The translations under genes and the position numbers were made by a program. DNA of 64,000 nucleotides from Cloeon dipterum (lineage: Eukaryota; Arthropoda; Insecta; Ephemeroptera; Baetidae). The number at the start of each line of letters is the position of its first letter. The first letter of the stretch is position 1. The DNA lies in the NCBI RefSeq assembly GCF_949628265.1, contig NC_088790.1:16868545-16932544 (forward strand), in the 5' to 3' direction. Of the stretch, positions 27,001-35,184 are shown one piece after another. The notes below the pieces were generated by a model. That model worked only from the letters and a program-made list of their open reading frames with translations, had not been told where the DNA came from and made no database searches.

Positions 27001-30000
27001 AGTGGGAGTGTCTTTCGATATAACATACGTGAGGTGAGAGTGAGGGTGCAATAGTTTTACAACACTTACTTGTGACCAAATACAATACATCCAAGTGCTC
27101 AAGGAGTTAAGTGCTTTAGAATATTAAACAACAAAAAAGAATTACGTTAACATTTAGAATTCTTCTGTTACTTAAGAAGATGTGGAATTTCGGTAAGAAA
27201 CATGGATTTGGTTTCCAAAGTGATTACTGAATGCTGGGGAACAATATCCTTAAAAGTAACGCGTTTGTCAATTTGGAATGGAATCCATTGTGGTACCATG
27301 GTGGATTACTTAACGCGGATTAGCAATACTGGCGTAATTAAAGAATTCGGAAATTTCCACAGGTACTGGTACCATAAAGGATTCACACAAGCGTTTCCAC
27401 TTTGACAGGCAACGTCAATAACTAAGTTCTGCAGCCTTTTCAAATATTTACAAATTGGCCACTCGACTGCGGAGCGGCGTTTGAAATGAAATGTAGGTAA
27501 ACAGATCGGGTTTCGAGCAGTTTTTACGCAAGTATTCGGAGCATTGACCCACGATTAAGGGCGGTTGTAAAAAGTTGCGTCAAAGCTGAAGAGAAAGAGA
27601 GGTCTAGTTAGTCGGGAAGAAGTTCACACCCAGTCGAAGGGCTAAATTTAAAATGCGACGGCGTCGAGACGGTCGTGGGCGTCTTCTTACTTTTGCATGC
27701 CGACACTCGCAGCACTCTCTGACCACTATCTCTAATTGAGTGGTGCACGCAATTAATTTCAAAGACGACCACGCAACCAACTTAAGTGCCGGTTTGATTG
27801 CGACATTTTAATAGGTACAACGGTGCTTTGTTTTGCTTGTTGTTGCAGGAAGAGCAAGATGAAGCCTACGTGCCAAAAAAGATCGATCTGGAGAAGCTGT
27901 TCACGCCTGCCAGCGACTCTGGCGAAATCACACCCCAGCAGAGAAATCGTAAGCTGTTTTATAATTTAAAAAGTTATTAATTCATCAAAACTACATATTT
28001 TTTATGGACAGCGACAGCACTAACTTACAAGCTATGATATAAGGATTCATTTCAATTCAATTTATCCCTCAAAAGCAGAGTAATTATATAAAATTAAATA
28101 TAAAGCAAATCACAATTGGGAGTAGCATTAGAATAGAAGAAAAATTTATTTCTACTCTACTACTCCTCCTGAAACATGTTCAAAATTTGACTGTTCAGTA
28201 TTTAACTTAAGATCATACCAAAAAACAGTTTTAAAACCTGTCAGAATTTGTCACAGCATTGTTGGTTAAAGTTTTTTTTAAATCTATGTTCATTCTTTTA
28301 ATATTCTCACTGCTTCCAGAGCCTCTTGTTTAAATTCATCTTACTATCTTTACCAAATTTTAACTCTTTTACTGCGCCAAAATGCCATTTTTCTTCCATC
28401 TAGAATAATTCCGTGGTTAATTTATAAAAAATAATTGATTGCAAAAAGGTTGTTCAGAATTTATCTAGACCAGACAAGGAAAGGTTTGACAATATTCAAA
28501 TGAACTGTTAAAAAATATTATTCTATAAATAAAAATTTATATCGAATTAACTCGCAATTACCAAGGAAGACATTCTCATACAACACAGAAAAATCTGAGA
28601 TATCATAAAATAAAGTAAAATGTATAACTCTTCTGAAATTTTACGTGAAAATTTTTTTTCACTAGCTACTCCTACAAGAGAAAGGAGGCTTGGAAGGCTA
28701 AAAAGCTGAAAAATTGTTAAATAAAATTAGAATCACGCGCTCTCATACTGTGCAGCACCTGGTTTTGTCTTCTGAACATGTCCAGCAAGCAGTGGAATGA
28801 ACCGAAAAATCGTAATTTTTTATTAGTATTTTCAAATTATATTTTGAATATTTATAATTATGACAAAAAGCACTGGTTTTGCACTGATTAAAAAGAATAA
28901 ATTAATAAGCAACATACAACATTCAATTTTCAGGCAAACTGTTTTCGTCGTCGAGCTTCTACGCAGCGTGTCACCCGACGGTGCAGGAGCAGGTGCAGCT
29001 GGCGCACCGAATCTCAGCCAGCCTGTACGACTCGTCTAACCAGCAGAGCAAAGGACACTCGATGTACGTCAACAGAATGAAAAGATCCGTCAAGTGGGTC
29101 CACGAATGTGAGTTTCCATTAATTTTCGACCTCGTCTATTTCGAGGCTGGCGACCCTCGCCTCCAGCAAATTTGCGAACACACACACGCGTTCGGCTCTT
29201 AAATCGAAACGCGATCGAAACGCTATATGTATAATAAAGAACGGGATCGGCTCGGAGTAGTGGAATTTTGGCTGCTTGCCATCGGACAGGGAGAAAAATA
29301 AGGCTCAAGAAAGCTAAATAAGCGTGAAAAAAGAAGCCATTAAATTATAATTAACACGCGCGCAGCCCATCAAGCGGCATCATATAAAAGGCTAAACAGA
29401 GTTGTTCTAAAAACTGGCAACAAAATATCCGGTGTTGGCAGTCTGTTAAATCTATCCCAGTTTAGAAATTACAGAAAATGTGGGAAAGTATTTTAGGATT
29501 GGACTGTTTTGAATAAAAAATCAATGAATGAACTTAAATCAAGGTATTGAAAAATGGTGCTGTGAGCTTCTAAATTTGTTAATTTATTGTGCGTCTAAAA
29601 ACATGACAATTTTTATCAGATATTTTGTTCGTATATTTGACTATATTGATGTATATCATTCATGATTTTAAAAATTCAGTGAAAATTGCATGGAAAAAGG
29701 CAAAAATCGACAAGCATAAGTTTAATGGATGCTTGAAACAAAAAATTGAGTCGAAATTTTCGCTTGCTACTAATTTATTACTAAATTTAAATTAGTGTTT
29801 CTAAATTCGGACCTTTAGCTATTACACGAACCGTGAAAATTCCAATTTGTTCCTGATTTAAGAAATCAAGTAAAAAACAAAGGCAATTTTCATCGAACAT
29901 CAAAATTTCCTAACACAACTCAAAAACAAACGCAATAAACACTTTGGTACACCAGTTTGTAATGTTTTCACTGGCCCCTACGCGTGAAGCACGATCGAAG

Positions 30001-33000
30001 GGTTCGACACGGGGCACTTGGGCTGGGTTGGGGTCGGCGGAGGGGGGCGGAGGGGGTCCTTGAAATAGCGCGATCACAATTAAAGCGCAGTCTTGCCGGG
30101 ATTTCCACCGGATCTATTCTGAGGCGGCTCGCGCTCTCGCTCGCTCGACCAGGAGCAGCGCTCTCAGGGCGGACCCTTACGCACCCGTGCGCCGCTGCCA
30201 TGTCCTCCAGGGTGGGGTGGATTCCCTGTGTGGGGGCGCCGCCGCCGCCCGGCGCGGCCACCCTGCTACCCCCGGAACTCAAGAACCGACGCAAGCAGCT
30301 CCAGACCAGGGTGCAAGTGAACGGTACGGTAAACATTTCTTCAGGGTTGCAAGGGATTTTTGTTCAGATGAAAGGGAATTTTTTGTTTAAATTTCTTTGT
30401 TTCATTTGTGAATTTAAAATTTTAAAAAATTGGTTACTATCGCAAAATTGCAAGCCTATTTTGCGGAAATGTTAAAATAAAAACATGGTCTATTCTGAGA
30501 AGACTGCCGCTGTTAGATTTCTAAAATTGCAACTATCTGAGAAATTTTTGCGTGCCGCTTCACTTGAGCGAATGTGGGACACGGCTGAGATAATTCTCCA
30601 TCGAGCAAATGTTCAAGAGCTTTTTATTTTTAGCCCAGACGACCGGCGGTCATTGAGAATTTCACAAATGTTCAATTGCACTCGGCCGGTGGTCTAATTT
30701 ATTACGTTTCATATAAATTTCGTCGGCTGCTTGGAATTAAATTGGCTGCCGGCGTCTTTCTTCACGAAATTTCCCAGAATTAACAAGCAGCCTTTCAAGC
30801 AAATGCGGCGAGAAGCCGGCGTAAACAAAAATAGCCTCGCGAAATAATCTCGGCCACCACCGTAAACATCCTGAAATATTATAACACGCGCGCTGCACAA
30901 AGGCTCTAAAACTCGACAACCACCATGCGTGTTTTTCCACGCCTGCATCCAACATAAATTGGCCGTTTCTTGGCGAACAAACACGCTGGCGCCTGCCAAT
31001 AGCGAGAGCAGGCAATCTGCTGGACTCGAGCGTCACGCATCTTGCTTAACTTAAGTGAGCTAATTCTTTGTTCCAGCTCAGGGACAGAGTGAAGATGCTA
31101 GCGGAAGGGGAGAAGGCCAGAGGCCGGCTACCCCCACCACGGCAGACGTCATGGGCAACTTCCAGATTCCTCCCAAGGTAAGGGGTGTTTTCTGCAAGCC
31201 GGTGAATATTTGCAACATGTTATCGTTTAAGGAGATGAATTTGAGCCTCGTCATGAATCCGCACGGCCAAATTCACGACATTAACAGTCTACGCAAGCAG
31301 GGATTGAAAATCGAGCCCACCCAGATGAATCCCGAAGTGTGTTTCGATCTAGTCAAAGATCTCAATTCTCCCTGTGGAAAAGGTTTGTGAAAAAAATCTT
31401 CCTTTTTTTTAAATCAAGGATTTAGTTGTTTTTACTAAATACTTCACCTCTCAGGAGCTGAATTATTCGCGAAACGACGCAAGAGGGCCGAGAAGTGGGT
31501 GGTTGACGAAAGCAATGTGCAGAAGCAGCTCCAAGAGGCTCAGGTTGCAGCATCGGCGGCGAGAGCGAGCCCAAAACTGCCCCCACCCTCGGTCATCGAC
31601 CAGAGCCGAGTTCAACGAGAGCGAGAAATGGCTCAGATTCAGGTAATCTGATATGTCAATTTGGAACGAGAGAGTCCCCTGACCTGTGGATTCTCTTTAG
31701 GAAAAATATGTGCAGCCAAGATTAAAAATGGTTCAAAGCCCGTGGGAGGCAGCCTTGCAAACAGGATCGGTCAACAACGCGTTCCAGGAAATCAAGAGGC
31801 AACCCCCTTCACACCAGCAGGTCGTCGACACAGTCGTAAGCGCAACATTCGATCAAAAACTTTAAGGATATAAACAGCAATTTTGCTGATTACAAAATTA
31901 TCTGGAAATATGAAATTCAAATCTTTTTGGTTTACTAAATTCGATTTTAAATAAATCGAAGCGTTTTTGCAATTTGAAATAAAAATTAATTTAGAGTGAA
32001 TTTAAAAATTATCTCCTCTCCGCAGGTTCAGCGGGCGTCTGAGCAGCAGACGACCACCCTGAGCACGTCGACCCAGAGCCAGCAGCAGATGACCTTCCAA
32101 AGCAACACGCTGCCCCCGCAGACACGCGCGTACCAGACGGCGTCGCCGGTGCCGCCGCGCGCCTACGCTCCCTCGCCTACCCCGCCGTCCGGTCTCACCT
32201 ATTCCCAGCAGTTCAGTCAGACCCCGCAACCATCGCCGGCCTTCAAGCAGCCCCTCCCGCCGACCCCCAAGACCCCGTACAACCCTCCGCCGGCGCTCAC
32301 GTCCAGGGTGAACGTGGACGCCCTGCTAAAGCCGAGGTTGCCCAGGGCGTGGGACCCCAATGCTTTCAACTGTGAGTTTAAAAACTAGTCGTGTAAAAAA
32401 ACTGACGTGCAGCGATGGTGCTTTTTGACAGCATTGCCGAGAAATTTTGGATCTACCGTGGCTCCGATTCCCAGAGTTGCAGCAGCGCAACCTGAGAGTA
32501 AGTCTCAAGTGAATCTAATTGACGCTTCAAAACCAGATTCTCGTGTCTCTATCATTGCGAATCTCGCAGGACAACCGGTGCAAGCAGCTTTTGTTAGCCA
32601 GCAGGAACCCGCAGCCTTTAACCCCCCTACTCCTCCTTTCCAGCCTCAAACAAACGAAATCCCCGTTGCACCACAAACTTACACTTTCTCTCCAATTCCG
32701 AGCGCGCCAGCCCCCCGTCCCTTCACGCCACAAACACTGCCACAGCAGGTCGCACCGCCGCAGTCCGAGTTGGAGATCAGGAAACGCATGGAGGAGATTA
32801 AGACCGAGATCGCCGTCAAAGCCGAGCAGTTCCACATCAAGAAGGAAGAGTCCTCCACGACCGTCGTCTCCCAGCATCAGGAGTTCGTCCAACAGGAGGT
32901 CGTGCAGGAGCAGCAGGTGGTAGTCCAGGAGAGTACGACTGTAACTTCGAGCGAACAGGCTTTCACCGAGTCTTCAGAAGTCACGACGGCTCAGGAGGTC

Positions 33001-34669
33001 GTGCAGCAGACCGTTGAAGAGCCACCCAAAGACATTCCCGTTCAAGAAGCAGCCTCGGTTGCTGAGGCTTCTGCTCCTGTTCCCGAGCCGGAAGCCCAGC
33101 AAGTGCCGCCTCCAACTGAGCAGGTGGCGCCTCCGGCCGAGCAGACGCAGCCAGAACAAGTTTTGGAACCCGCACCGGCTCCAGAGCCAGTGCAAGTTCC
33201 AGAGCCCGCTCAGATCCCTGAGCCGGCTCAAATTCCGGAGCCAGCACAGGAGGTTCAAGAGCAAGGCCAGGTTCCAGAGCCAGCCCCTCTTGAGCAGCTC
33301 GACCAGCCGGCTGAGGGAGAGGCTCCATTCACGGGAGTGGAGAAGCTAGAGGAGATCATTCGACAGGAATCGCAAATGCAGCAGTTCCAGCAGGAGAGCG
33401 TCAGCTACAGCAAACAATCGTACAGCAGCCAGCAGGAAACGGTCAGCCAGCAGCAGATCGAGCAGTTTGAGCAGCAAAGGCAGCAGGCGTTCGAGCAGCA
33501 GAGCCAGCACCACTTCGCCAGTCAGCAGCTGCTCCAGAGCCAAGTGCTGGCTCAGCAGCATACCACGGAATCGTTGGTGCAGCAGCAACTGGAGGTCGAA
33601 GAGTACGAGAAGATCCCCGTGAAGCAGCTGATCCAGACGTTCGACCCCAACCACGTGTACCAGCCGAAACCGATCAAGAAGCCAGAGAAGGTTGTTCCGC
33701 CAACCGACGAGCTGCCCGACTTCCTGCACGCGCAGCAGCCGACCAACTTCTCGATTCAGTACTCGCAGCCCCAAGGAATCTACTTTGTCGCTGATACGTG
33801 CTGTGAAACGAGGCAATTCTTCGAGGAGGAGCAGCACCTTCAGCAGCAACAGCAGTACGCTTATGAGCAGCAGCAAGCTTACGAGCAGCAGCAGCAATTT
33901 ATATACGAGCAGCAGATGCAGAACTACCAGTACCAGCAGAGCCTCCAACAGCAGCAGCAGCAGCACCAGTACCAATACCAGCAACAGTCGCTGGAAGCCT
34001 ACAAGATCGAGGCCTCCTCTTCGTCCAGCCAGCAGCAGGAGTCGCAACTGCAGTACGAATATCAACAGCAGCAGCAACACGAGCAAACACAAAATACACA
34101 ATACCAAACCTTTTCCCAAGCCAAAGCCATTATTAACCATATCGAGCAGCAAACGCGGCAGCAATCCGCTTTGCAACAGAAAGGCAAGAGCATTTTTTGA
34201 CATTTTGAAGCTCCCGGTCTTGTTGCACTCAAGTTTTAAGATCTTTATATAGTTCACCCCTCGGCGTGTCATCGTCGTGAAGCATGAAGTATTTCTTTAA
34301 ACAACTTTTGTAAAGCACTCGCTTTGATGCGTGCTTGTTTTTATAAATATTTATCTGTCTCATTTTTATGGTTTGTCTCCCAGCATTTTTTCACCTTTAT
34401 TTTCTGCATGATGAATTTTCTCTTTGACAAATCACTACCTGAATGCTAATAGTCATCTGTGGCGTGTGTGTTTAGGCTTGCAAAGTGGATCCGAGGCCAG
34501 CAACGTCGTCGCCGTCGAGGAAGTGGCTCAATCGAGTAGCGAATCAGCAGAGCGCATTCGGCAGCAAATCCAATCTGGTAACAATTACAACACGGCGGCC
34601 AGAGGTTGGGGAAAACAATTCGATTTTTATCGCCCTGTCACGTTCAACGCAAAGTCCGTAATTGCCTAG
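12068..34669 (+). CDS. Synaptopodin-2/myopodin-like actin-associated protein, long isoform
   Basis: Thirteen exons join in frame to 1254 aa: 12068-12154, 12465-12707, 13348-13413, 14753-14878, 14940-14987, 27849-27948, 28934-29107, 31077-31382, 31455-31642, 31701-31835, 32026-32371, 32432-34183, 34476-34669. The N-terminal part is Ser/Glu-rich. The conserved core contains SMYVNRMKRSVKWVHE, then KGAELFAKRRKRAEKWVVDE, then QSPWEAALQTGSVNNAF. These resemble vertebrate SYNPO2 motifs and, from memory, fly CG1674. The 32432-34183 exon is Pro/Glu/Gln-rich with poly-Q and YEQQQ repeats and includes EKIPVKQLIQTF. The end is YNTAARGWGKQFDFYRPVTF. Family knowledge: such proteins bind actin and alpha-actinin at Z-discs or stress fibres. 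The gene has alternative first exons (15656, 30200) and a retroelement in its 14988-27848 intron. Exon structure is well supported by phase; the name is by motif resemblance. Confidence 0.75.
15656..15772 (+). CDS. Alternative coding first exon of the synaptopodin-like gene
   Basis: ATG at 15656 opens 39 codons (MNGNCEIVSGRGFKPSDRN and on) ending at a GT donor (GTAAAG) in phase 0. That is the phase needed by the shared exon at 27849. It follows a GC-rich segment (15480-15655) that looks like a promoter and 5' UTR. Joining it to 27849 onward predicts 1103 aa. Its basic, conserved-looking sequence and matching phase favour a real exon over a chance frame. Confidence 0.65.
16929..18064 (-). repeat. 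LTR, 3' LTR in element orientation
   Basis: It begins TGTGAATTGC and ends GGATTCACA on the plus strand, so the ends form the short inverted repeat TGTGAAT/ATTCACA with canonical TG..CA. The abutting internal sequence on the element strand is GTGTGGGAG, a short purine-rich stretch where a polypurine tract is expected. Confidence 0.95.
18156..19294 (-). pseudogene. env: env-like ORF of the retroelement, interrupted by a frameshift
   Basis: A frame with a true ATG at 19294 overlaps the end of pol by 19 nt and begins with a hydrophobic signal-like segment (YLVFLSFLALIPFFWLM). It continues to 18851. A second frame (18992-18156) overlaps it and carries the rest: a Cys-containing ectodomain-like part, a membrane segment (ILIFVVLLVLVLAVTCGLVL) and a short cytoplasmic tail. 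Position, signal segment and C-terminal anchor fit a fusion-type glycoprotein as in insect errantiviruses. The two halves lie in different frames, so the product is broken around 18.99 kb unless a recoding or splicing event joins them. Homology to a named env family was not tested. Confidence 0.65.
19276..23241 (-). CDS. pol: pol polyprotein: protease, RT, RNase H, integrase
   Basis: The pol frame opens at 23241 and has no ATG near its start, in keeping with expression by frameshift from gag. From 23211 it runs 1311 codons. In order: aspartic protease (LIDTGSPVCLMP), reverse transcriptase (FRLVFDLRKVNSRM, LPFGAKCSPAIW, and YLDD at the catalytic site), RNase H (LAVDASHFAAGAVL, LSDHRALAYF), integrase zinc finger (H..H..CX2C with SCLTC), and integrase core with Asp in LDIFGP, Asp in VSDRGTNI and Glu in GQAERV. 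No internal stop interrupts it. The domain order puts it in Ty3/gypsy. A run of Thr codons (AGTAGT-type repeat on the plus strand, about 19500-19550) lies near the C-terminus. Confidence 0.95.
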   Translation of the reverse strand, partial: TQLVLGKLNRVGVCSPLSPDPTLGDPILLPHIISAPQCIAINGSKSIYDLATVLAHSPQVNVAKFRLLIDTGSPVCLMPLKLLKNPSICRETNWKLFGLGDTNLNLVGIATITLNFENFTVPCDFLISETPLFSNYHALLGIDFLRTYKMSLGPDKLILHNRNIPVYPCKPGRIENGVVTTALLDFSDPPLLAAPATTVSVSSNQDLPGSHDLVPPRRYFLSPYDSTTPILQDGQTYAVNPTSVSWTATPIDDVSDVSQALTAQLAPLSIEECDDNPTPFQDELLEPHAYVTAETKLKNTDSLDEFLRHFKLDHLHEDNRRILDKILVSYKDAFQDKRKLLGVFPGFKAKITVSDGPPVISKPYTIPVKIKDEVKKLIDEQVEKGHLVPAAGSWSSPILVVLKKTEIGRVPEFRLVFDLRKVNSRMIDEIYPTPSITQILHNLNGAKFLSRVDVSSAFQTIELDEDSRRILGIITPFGRFEPTRLPFGAKCSPAIWMRAADMVFSPLYEKGVHLYLDDILIATPTLEEHLSLLEEVFQLVIKFNLKLGPAKTDFLCEKLEFLGYVLTTTGLRPCPDKISAIQNFPIPENITQIRQFLALLNYYRVFIHRFADLTIPLVELTRKNVKFEITPERLDAIQELKTALTTAPVLAQPNFKKPFLLAVDASHFAAGAVLNQVNSEGHEQVIAFFSKLFTGCQVRYTTSEKELLSIILALRHFKPLIYFCDVTVLSDHRALAYFRNLKGGGSSKLERWAIELSSWPLKFEYRKGSQHANADTLSRLVAAPIQSEDSDFPGNTPVWSADDLVAFQRADAFLTDLWSQSDPSVTTLETPDGFWTRTPEGVVRFAKTINDNPLVFVPEAMRLRLLHAFHNAPFCGHQSVEKMLYTLRGRFYWPEMNSSVRQYVQSCLTCNLTKPNKRILKVPMDKFKRDRSKWHCAHLDIFGPCNPTGSHGEKYVIVIIDSFTKAIELQAVSDIRAETVARFLVEQVYLVHGMISQLVSDRGTNILAATVSEVNKLLKVKHTPTTPYHQQANGQAERVIGTLKNLLHATVQNHDSNWPELLPFVKFAYMTQLHSSTNRSPFEMLYERSPLLPFDLPTDPRHHYIAPVYDDNYATLVRKNIHESNALVKSTLEKQEAKYQSQYDKFTKGRKLESGQTVFLKRGQFPTTVSKFLQPLFTGPFKINKILDHNVEISNDKGKVYEVHIDRLKAQPGRQFGAAKTKPSRTLPKSKAPTTTTTTNTTTSLDHHTNNPDRNNQNNIACSDDSDDDTHFSSLVHRLPNAPEEANVAPEAPLPASPVRSPYPLRNRVHIDQAQLWDGRI
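23178..23226 (-). promoter_or_regulatory. Programmed -1 ribosomal frameshift signal, gag-pol junction
   Basis: On the element strand the heptamer GGGAAAC (23226-23220) is in the X XXY YYZ register of gag (G GGA AAC) and is followed directly by the gag stop TAA. A slip of -1 enters the open pol frame. Four nt downstream a stem can form: TAGGGT (23215-23210) with ACCCTA (23183-23178), then GGTG (23208-23205) with CACC (23189-23186), closing a 15-nt pyrimidine-rich loop. Slippery site, register and structure agree with family practice; use in vivo is inferred. Confidence 0.85.
23217..24593 (-). CDS. gag: gag polyprotein of the retroelement
   Basis: An open frame of 458 codons ends at TAA (23217-23219). 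The C-terminal part holds one zinc knuckle of the CX2CX4HX4C type (CAMCGISNHPIERC) after a basic, Asn/Gln-rich linker, as in nucleocapsids. The middle part, GNKTATQFINNINSV onward, fits a Ty3-type capsid region. The first codon of the open frame is TTG. The first ATG is codon 108 at 24272, so the true start is either that ATG, a non-AUG start, or a start supplied by splicing. pol follows in the -1 frame. Confidence 0.85.
   Translation of the reverse strand: MLLKLDTVASRGSTSSSDKVAKASERRPDPTPKEAEHQTASPRPAEVPQGFKFRQHLIDNLAHLVHSPSSKAVLRVSRIKENNPAGKDQQVVSETKKPLVLPIDSANMAIVPTPFDPSVASLLREVKPYHGQLTGNKTATQFINNINSVAEIGNWDEKKKLQVLCARVKDNAYDFVNYSDEMQGYINTKKWDEASELLIDHFDRTRSKNTMMVELHNMRQRTGESIEAFNNRIVALSNLILNLKGVTDSDKKKWETSRMDETKIQVLKAGLLPGQVKNFLSIADTKSYAETLRKAMEMDRIFSESRTEHEKKNDKDAVAAPLIPTGGTSSPRTNFPRKGKKVDLNKLKTAGAQAGTNQSSAPNQQRAVNTQQRFQHSSQPSGNKGGQRAPNKPFNQRRNFNANQPRGDFRSTNRHEPCAMCGISNHPIERCFKLQNAVSDAIYIALGVTPKRNSSSGN
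24594..26251 (-). other. Long leader region of the retroelement
   Basis: About 1.66 kb lies between primer site and gag. Open frames such as 25463-25750 (95 aa) and 25088-25270 have no recognisable family. A packaging signal and possible splice donors would be expected here. Nothing can be assigned by eye. Confidence 0.5.
26238..26251 (-). other. tRNA primer-binding site of the retroelement
   Basis: On the element strand, TGGTGTCAGAAGTG directly follows the 5' LTR. TGG pairs with the CCA end of a tRNA, and the 14 nt complement a tRNA 3' end reading CACTTCTGACACCA. The tRNA species was not determined. A second, slightly altered copy lies 63 bp further in. Confidence 0.8.
26252..27387 (-). repeat. 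LTR, 5' LTR in element orientation
   Basis: Same length (1136 bp) and same ends as the LTR at 16929. No difference was found in the stretches compared by eye. On the element strand this LTR would hold the promoter. It is followed at once by the primer-binding site. Confidence 0.95.
30200..30323 (+). CDS. Alternative coding first exon (short isoform) of the synaptopodin-like gene
   Basis: ATG at 30200 opens 41 codons plus one base (MSSRVGWIPCVGAPPPPGAA and on) and stops at a GT donor (GTACGG) in phase 1. The exon at 31077 needs exactly phase 1, so the join is in frame and predicts 1014 aa. A GC-rich stretch at 29980-30199 sits upstream and looks like its promoter and 5' UTR. This isoform would lack the N-terminal Ser-rich and RSVKW parts but keep the AKRRKR core and the Gln-rich tail. 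Confidence 0.6.
34184..34475 (+). other. GC-AG intron before the last exon of the synaptopodin-like gene
   Basis: The exon ends ...CAGAAAG at 34183 and the intron starts GCAAGA instead of GT. The acceptor TTTAG ends at 34475. Phase 1 on both sides gives an in-frame join to the conserved-looking tail YNTAARGWGK. If it is not spliced, translation stops three codons later at 34198-34200. GC donors are weak and often regulated, so both ends may be used. Confidence 0.75.
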
Positions 34670-34819
34670 AGTTTAAATTGTTAAGCTTTCCTATTTGTAC
34701 GTTTGTAAGGGATTGAATTAGTTTCTTCACATTTCTATACTGCGATGAAAAAAATTTGTATTTTCAAAGACCTGGAGTTTTCTGAAAAAGTCAAAGGGCA
34801 TCGTTCACGCTTCGGATAA

Positions 34820-34825
34820 AATAAA
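34820..34825 (+). promoter_or_regulatory. Poly(A) signal of the synaptopodin-like gene
   Basis: AATAAA lies about 150 nt after the TAG stop at 34667-34669. Confidence 0.5.
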
Positions 34826-35184
34826 CGCGTAGGATTTAGTCATAGAGTTGTTTGTTTATTGCCGTCTTTGTAGTTCAATTTTTGGGGTTCGATCGACACT
34901 GAGAGAAACTTATAAATATATTACTTTCCCGCAGTTTAGTTAATGCGCATATATACATGTACATATAAAACACTTTTTGTTTTCAATCTCATGTGATTTG
35001 TGAATCTAACGAGATGTACATTTCAAAATAAATTAAAAATCGACCGCAATACGGTAATGTTTCTTTAAAAAGTCACTGCGCCATTCTTATATTTATAGTT
35101 CAGCATAAATATATACACTTTATGATATCATAAAATCGAGATCAACAGTCTTTTGTGTCTCAGCCAGAGACTTGAAAGTTCCTT

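Larger units (their letters stand above)
16929..27387 (-). mobile_element. Complete Ty3/gypsy-type LTR retroelement with env-like third ORF
   Basis: Two LTRs of 1136 bp each (16929-18064 and 26252-27387) bound a 10459-bp element read on the minus strand, antisense to its host gene. It is flanked by a 4-bp target duplication, CAAG, at 16925-16928 and 27388-27391. The order on its own strand is LTR, primer site, about 1.66-kb leader, gag, protease-RT-RNaseH-integrase, env-like frame, LTR. This is the Metaviridae order. The env-like ORF suggests an errantivirus-like lineage. LTRs are equal in length and I found no mismatch in the parts I compared, so the insertion is recent. gag and pol are open; the env-like frame is broken, so the copy is probably not fully competent. 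Confidence 0.93.

Noticed and set aside
33346..34272. 308-aa minus-strand Leu-rich frame
   Set aside because: It is the antisense of the CAG/CAA-rich exon; CTG/TTG runs give false Leu tracts.
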